From the NCBI RefSeq assembly GCF_024171925.1, contig NZ_JAMTCO010000023.1, forward strand, positions 2,539 to 66,538: a stretch of DNA of 64,000 nt. Direction: 5' to 3'. Below, piece by piece: positions 60,757 through 64,000 of this stretch. Position numbers and translations under genes: made by a program. How positions within the stretch are numbered: position 1 is the first letter of the stretch; each line of letters starts with the position of its first letter. The notes beneath the pieces were generated by a model. The model made no database searches and was not told the DNA's origin. It saw only the letters and a list, made by a program, of their open reading frames with translations. Source of the stretch: Actinokineospora diospyrosa. GTDB taxonomy: Bacteria; Actinomycetota; Actinomycetes; Mycobacteriales; Pseudonocardiaceae.

Positions 60757-61530
60757 ATGAAGCACAAGCGCAAATTCGCCGCGGCAGCGGCAGGGGCGAC
60801 GATCGCCCCGCTGTTGATGGTCGCCCTGCCCGCGAGCCAGGCCGCGGCACACGGCTACATCAGCTCCCCGCCCAGCCGCCAGGCCAACTGCGCGGCGGGC
60901 AAGGTCAGCAACTGCGGTCCGGTCATCTACGAGCCGCAGAGCGTCGAGGGTCCCAAGGGGCAGAAGAACTGCCACGGCGGTCTCTCGCAGTTCGCCCAGC
61001 TCAGCGATGACTCGAAGAACTGGCCCGCGGCCTCGGTCGGCAACTCGGTGAACTTCACCTGGACGCTCACCGCCCGGCACGCGACCTCGACCTGGGAATA
61101 CTTCATCGGCAGCGAGCGCGTGGCTGTCTTCAACGACAACGGCGCGCAGCCCGGCGCCACCAAGAGCCACACCGTCAACCTGGGCGGCAAGACCGGCCGG
61201 GTGAAGCTGCTGGCCGTGTGGAACATCGCCGACACCGCGATGGCCTTCTACAGCTGCGTCGACCTGCAGGTCGGTGGCGGCGGTGGCACCACCACCACCC
61301 AGCCGACCACGACCACCACGCAGCCGACGACGACCACCACCCGGCCGACGACGACCACCACGACCACGACCACCACGCCGCCGCAGTCGGGCACGTGGGC
61401 GGCGGGCACGAACTACGCGGCAGGCGCCACCGTGACCTACAACGGTGGTTCCTACCGCTGCCTTCAGGCCCACACCGCGCTCGCGGGCTGGGAGCCGAGC
61501 ACCACCCCGGCTCTCTGGGCCAAGAACTGA
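60757..61530 (+). CDS. AA10 lytic polysaccharide monooxygenase with CBM5/12
   Basis: 257 residues. Signal peptide 1-31, so the mature protein starts at His32 (AHGYISSPPSRQ). The copper His-brace is His32 and His108 (TARHATSTWEYF), with the axial Phe164 (AMAFYSC). A Thr-rich linker (about 178-213: TTTTQPTTTTT type) leads to a C-terminal CBM5/12 chitin-binding module (AGTNYAAGATVTYNGGSYRCLQAHTALAGWEPST). Oxidatively cleaves crystalline chitin outside the cell. GGAGGAG 9 nt before the ATG. The DasR-like operator upstream fits induction by chitin breakdown. Confidence 0.95.
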   Translation: MKHKRKFAAAAAGATIAPLLMVALPASQAAAHGYISSPPSRQANCAAGKVSNCGPVIYEPQSVEGPKGQKNCHGGLSQFAQLSDDSKNWPAASVGNSVNFTWTLTARHATSTWEYFIGSERVAVFNDNGAQPGATKSHTVNLGGKTGRVKLLAVWNIADTAMAFYSCVDLQVGGGGGTTTTQPTTTTTQPTTTTTRPTTTTTTTTTTPPQSGTWAAGTNYAAGATVTYNGGSYRCLQAHTALAGWEPSTTPALWAKN

Positions 61531-61535
61531 TGGCC

Positions 61536-61569
61536 ACCCGGTCCGGGCCTCGGCGGGCCCGGACCGGGT
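61536..61569. terminator. Strong hairpin between LPMO and DUF305 genes
   Basis: ACCCGGTCCGGGCC and its exact complement, 6-nt loop (14-bp stem), 5 bp after the LPMO stop and just ahead of the DUF305 SD. It could terminate, or attenuate read-through, or protect the LPMO mRNA 3' end. Confidence 0.7.
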
Positions 61570-61586
61570 CCCCCAAGGAGGCACGC

Positions 61587-62234
61587 ATGAGACGTCCGCT
61601 GATCGCCGCCGCCTGCCTCGTCGCGCTGACCGGCTGCGCGGGCAACGGCCACGCCGACCACCCCGCCGGGCACGCCGACCACCTGGCGCCGACCACCCCG
61701 GCCGCCTCGGCCGCGGCCCCGCTGACCACCGCGAGCGGCGCCACCAGCGCCGCGGCCGCCCCCGCCGTCGGCGACTACAACCTGGCCGACGTGATGTTCC
61801 TGCAGATGGCGGTCGCCAACCACAACCGCGGCATCGAGCTGATCCACCTCGCCGACAAGCGCCCCATCCGCGAGGACCTGCGCAACCTGGCCGCCGCCAT
61901 CCGGCTGACCCAGGAGCAGGAGGTCGGGCAGATGAAGAAGTGGCTGACCGGCTGGTCGCAGTCCACCGACGTCAACCCCGACCCCAACGCCCACTCCCAC
62001 CACGGCGGCATGCCGGTGACCGACGCCCAGGCACTGGCCGATCTGGGGAAGCTGCCCGACGGCGAGTTCGAGAAGCAGTTCATCGCGCTGCTCACCGCCC
62101 ACCAGCACAACGCCGTGGAGTTCGCCCTGACCGAGGGCAAGGAAGGCGTCAGCACCGAGGTGAAGGCGTTCGCCGACAAGGTGGTCAAGTCGCGGACCGG
62201 TCAGATCCAGCAGTTGCTGAACTACCAGCAGTGA
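61587..62234 (+). CDS. DUF305 lipoprotein, His/Met-rich
   Basis: 215 residues. Lipobox LTGC (Cys17 of MRRPLIAAACLVALTGC). A His/Ala/Thr-rich linker (HADHPAGHADHLAPTT) is followed by a DUF305 four-helix (ferritin-like) domain: MFLQMAVANHNRGIELIHLAD, QEQEVGQMKKWL, HSHHGGM, FIALLTAHQHNAVEFALTE. DUF305 members carry paired His/Met and are linked in several species with copper. Position 57 bp after a copper-dependent LPMO suggests a role in copper handling at the cell surface (inference). AAGGAGG 5 nt before the ATG. Confidence 0.88.
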   Translation: MRRPLIAAACLVALTGCAGNGHADHPAGHADHLAPTTPAASAAAPLTTASGATSAAAAPAVGDYNLADVMFLQMAVANHNRGIELIHLADKRPIREDLRNLAAAIRLTQEQEVGQMKKWLTGWSQSTDVNPDPNAHSHHGGMPVTDAQALADLGKLPDGEFEKQFIALLTAHQHNAVEFALTEGKEGVSTEVKAFADKVVKSRTGQIQQLLNYQQ

Positions 62235-62238
62235 GCTC

Positions 62239-62272
62239 CGCGTGGGCCCCGGCCTTCTCCGGGGCCCGCGCG
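62239..62272. terminator. Bidirectional terminator, DUF305 / SEFIR
   Basis: 14-bp stem (CGCGTGGGCCCCGG with one U·G wobble) and 6-nt loop, between convergent stops 1-5 bp from each end. Confidence 0.82.
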
Positions 62273-62273
62273 G

Positions 62274-62765
62274 TCACAGGTCCGGCTGCCGCCCGAGCGG
62301 GATGTCCAGGACCTTCGGCTTCTTGAGCAGGAACCGCAGCAACGCCTCGGCACCCTCTACTGTGAAGTCCTCGACCACGTAGTAGGTGGTGGTCGACGGG
62401 GCCAGGAAGTCCGGGATCCCGGCGGTGGTCTGTCCGGGTAGGACGACGGGGACGAACCGCTGCAGGTCGTGCTGGTTGGCGTGGAAGGTGTCGCGGATCA
62501 GGCGGGCTTCCCACTGAGCACCCTTGCCCTCATCGGGCCCGGTGCGACCTTCGGACCGCATCCGGTACCGCTCGGAGGCGACACAGAGGACGACGTCGGC
62601 GTCGCGGACCTGCTCCCCCATCCACAGCGCCCAATCCTGCCGCTCCCCCGCCGCGACCTGATCCAAGCGGGCGTCGATGCCGTTGTTGCGCAAGAACTCC
62701 CAGAAGCCTTGGACGACTTCGTTGTGGCCGTCTTCCTGCGCATACGAGATGAACACCCTCGACAC
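62274..62765 (-). CDS. SEFIR/TIR-like domain protein
   Basis: 163 residues. SRVFISYAQEDGHNEVVQGFWEFLRNNGIDARLDQ ... ERQDWALWMGEQVRDADVVLCVASERY is the SEFIR (TIR-related) fold, used in bacterial and eukaryotic immune signalling. GTG chosen because AGGAGG lies 8 nt upstream; an earlier GTG would overlap the stop of the upstream gene, only 3 bp away in any case, so both are translated from one message. No catalytic Glu typical of NADase TIRs was identified by eye. Likely the effector or signalling partner of the STAND/TPR protein upstream. Confidence 0.85.
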   Translation of the reverse strand: MSRVFISYAQEDGHNEVVQGFWEFLRNNGIDARLDQVAAGERQDWALWMGEQVRDADVVLCVASERYRMRSEGRTGPDEGKGAQWEARLIRDTFHANQHDLQRFVPVVLPGQTTAGIPDFLAPSTTTYYVVEDFTVEGAEALLRFLLKKPKVLDIPLGRQPDL

Positions 62766-62767
62766 AG

Positions 62768-64000
62768 TCACCGCCTCCTCTTCCCGGTCTGCCTCGACAT
62801 GCCCTGGCCGTTCTTGATCGAGCGCAGTCCCTCTTCGAACTGCTTCACCAGCGGGCTCTGCTTGCTCAGGCTCTTGCGCAGGATGACGAGCATGCGGAGC
62901 ACGATGCTCCCGGCCTTCTGCGGATTGCCCGCCATGGCGGTCCACGACGCCCACGGCAGGTGCAGCCCGACCGTCAGCGGGTCGTACTCCCCGCGCAAGT
63001 CGGCGAGCCGCTGCACGATCACCGTGTACATGTCGCGGGCCGTCGCCGGGTCGCCCCGTCTCCCCAGGTGGTCGGCGTACTCCGACTGCAGGTCGATGAA
63101 TTGCGGGCTGATCTCGCCGAACTCCGCGGCCGCGTCAGCCAGGACGGTCTCGTAGAGGGCGATGGCGTCGTCGATCTGCCCCATTTCCGCCAGCACGTCG
63201 GCGACGTAGCTCCTGGAGACGAGGGTGCGGTAGTCACTGGCCCCCAGCACGCGAGCACGCGCCGACGCGACTTCGGCGAACATGGCCTTGGCACTCTCGT
63301 ACTCGTCCAGTTCGAGGCAGGAGGTCGCGATGTCGTGCCGGGTGTCCAAGACCTCCGGGTGGTCCACCCCGAGCAGCGCCACCTGCGCCGCCAGGACTTC
63401 TTCGAGCCGCGCCCGGCTCTCGTCGCCGTCCCTGGTCCAGAACGCCAGATGACCGCGCACTCGAAGGACCAGCGCGGTTTCCCCGCCCAAGGCGGGCTCC
63501 GCGTCCTCGAGCAGCCGCTCGGCCTGGACAACCGCGATGCGCCGCAAACCGAGGTCGTCGTAGAGCTGCGCGACGCGGAACCGGAGTTCGAACGCCTCCG
63601 GATCATCGGGCAGGTGGCCGACCACGGCGAGGACGTGCGCGTGCAGGTCTTGCCACGCGGTCATCGTGTCCACGACCAGGATCGGCCTGGGTAGGGCCGC
63701 GGCGACCAGGTCCCTGGCCCGGGTCGCGTGGGCGAGGCCGTCGCGGTGGCGGGTGACGGATTGGACCAGGCGGTGGACGGTGATCGTTGTGGTGGTGCCC
63801 CTGGTGATGAGGCTGTGGGACAGCAACTCGCCGATGGCGCGGACCAGGGTGAGTTCGTCGTCTGCCAAGGGGTGCAGCACCGAGGTCGGGATGGCGTCCG
63901 GGGCCAGGTAGGCGATGGTGTCGAGGACCTCGCGGGCCAATGGGCTCAGCCGCTCGATGGCCAGCAACCACGTGGTGGCGACGGTGTGCGGGTAGTCGTC
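62768..64000 (-). CDS. STAND/NB-ARC-type protein with TPR repeats, N-terminus cut
   Basis: 411 C-terminal residues visible; the frame is open to the edge, so the nucleotide-binding part lies outside the window. The visible start DDYPHTVATTWLLAIERLSPLAREVLDTIAYLAPDAIPTSVL and LTVHRLVQSVTRHR are the winged-helix region after NB-ARC in actinobacterial TIR/NB-ARC/TPR proteins. A TPR-like superhelix follows (LEEVLAAQVALLGVDHPEVLDTRHDIATSCLELDEYESAKAMF...), a sensor in this class. Ends MSRQTGKRRR. Overlapping or adjoining the SEFIR gene, it resembles a two-gene version of TIR-NB-ARC-TPR immunity or signalling proteins. Confidence 0.85.
   Translation of the reverse strand, partial: DDYPHTVATTWLLAIERLSPLAREVLDTIAYLAPDAIPTSVLHPLADDELTLVRAIGELLSHSLITRGTTTTITVHRLVQSVTRHRDGLAHATRARDLVAAALPRPILVVDTMTAWQDLHAHVLAVVGHLPDDPEAFELRFRVAQLYDDLGLRRIAVVQAERLLEDAEPALGGETALVLRVRGHLAFWTRDGDESRARLEEVLAAQVALLGVDHPEVLDTRHDIATSCLELDEYESAKAMFAEVASARARVLGASDYRTLVSRSYVADVLAEMGQIDDAIALYETVLADAAAEFGEISPQFIDLQSEYADHLGRRGDPATARDMYTVIVQRLADLRGEYDPLTVGLHLPWASWTAMAGNPQKAGSIVLRMLVILRKSLSKQSPLVKQFEEGLRSIKNGQGMSRQTGKRRR

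Noticed and set aside
62765..62954. N-terminal extension of the SEFIR protein
   Set aside because: Lies inside the STAND/TPR gene in another frame; the SD-supported start gives the canonical SEFIR beginning.

Overview
The window is chromosomal DNA of a high-GC actinomycete. Evidence: strongly GC-biased third codon positions, many GTG and TTG starts, GTGA/ATGA gene overlaps, a complete mce/yrbE locus, PucR-like and LuxR-LAL regulators, actinobacterial secreted proteases and a DUF574 methyltransferase. The mix is typical of Pseudonocardiales (a Saccharothrix/Actinokineospora-like genome); the genus is inference. I saw no rRNA, tRNA, CRISPR array, intact transposase or prophage.

Layout. 0-4 kb: an 18-bp tandem repeat, then paaZ (aromatic-ring cleavage), a secreted S1 protease and a lipoprotein HNH nuclease. 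4-10.5 kb: two small-membrane-protein/sodium-solute symporter pairs; the second is preceded by a LytS/LytT-type two-component system in the same operon. 10.5-18 kb: repeat element A, an ABC exporter, an EI24 protein, a DUF574 methyltransferase, a PfkB kinase, a small Cys protein and an XRE-type regulator. 18-28 kb: adjacent secreted peptidases (M14 carboxypeptidase, trypsin) sharing nearly the same C-terminal P domain; three PucR-like regulators, a methyltransferase, a HAF-repeat secreted protein and a lipoprotein; repeat element B. 28.8-38.7 kb: one complete minus-strand mce operon (secreted protein, ATPase, YrbE-A, YrbE-B, MceA to MceF), divergent from a fourth PucR-like regulator. 40-46 kb: TrmB/LuxR regulator, repeat element C, STAS protein, SurE, GDP-fucose synthase-like SDR and a GntR regulator. 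46-54.3 kb: exported intradiol dioxygenase, two LuxR-LAL regulators and an alpha-lytic-type protease. 54.5-60.3 kb: repeat core D and a parE-parC operon whose parC carries an in-frame intein. 60.5-64 kb: a chitin-type LPMO with a DasR-like operator, a DUF305 protein, and a SEFIR gene overlapping a STAND/TPR gene that runs off the window.

Functional picture: a saprophytic, exoenzyme-rich soil lifestyle (proteases, LPMO, aromatic catabolism, carboxylate and probably lipid import) under heavy one-component regulation. The most unusual feature is a dispersed, apparently non-coding repeat family (four copies in 64 kb). Each copy has a ~142-bp near-palindrome whose arms show compensatory changes between copies. 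Three copies also carry a tandem module with paired DnaA-box-like nonamers always 19 bp apart. Other notable items are the ParC intein with a degenerate homing endonuclease and the split SEFIR + STAND/TPR gene pair.
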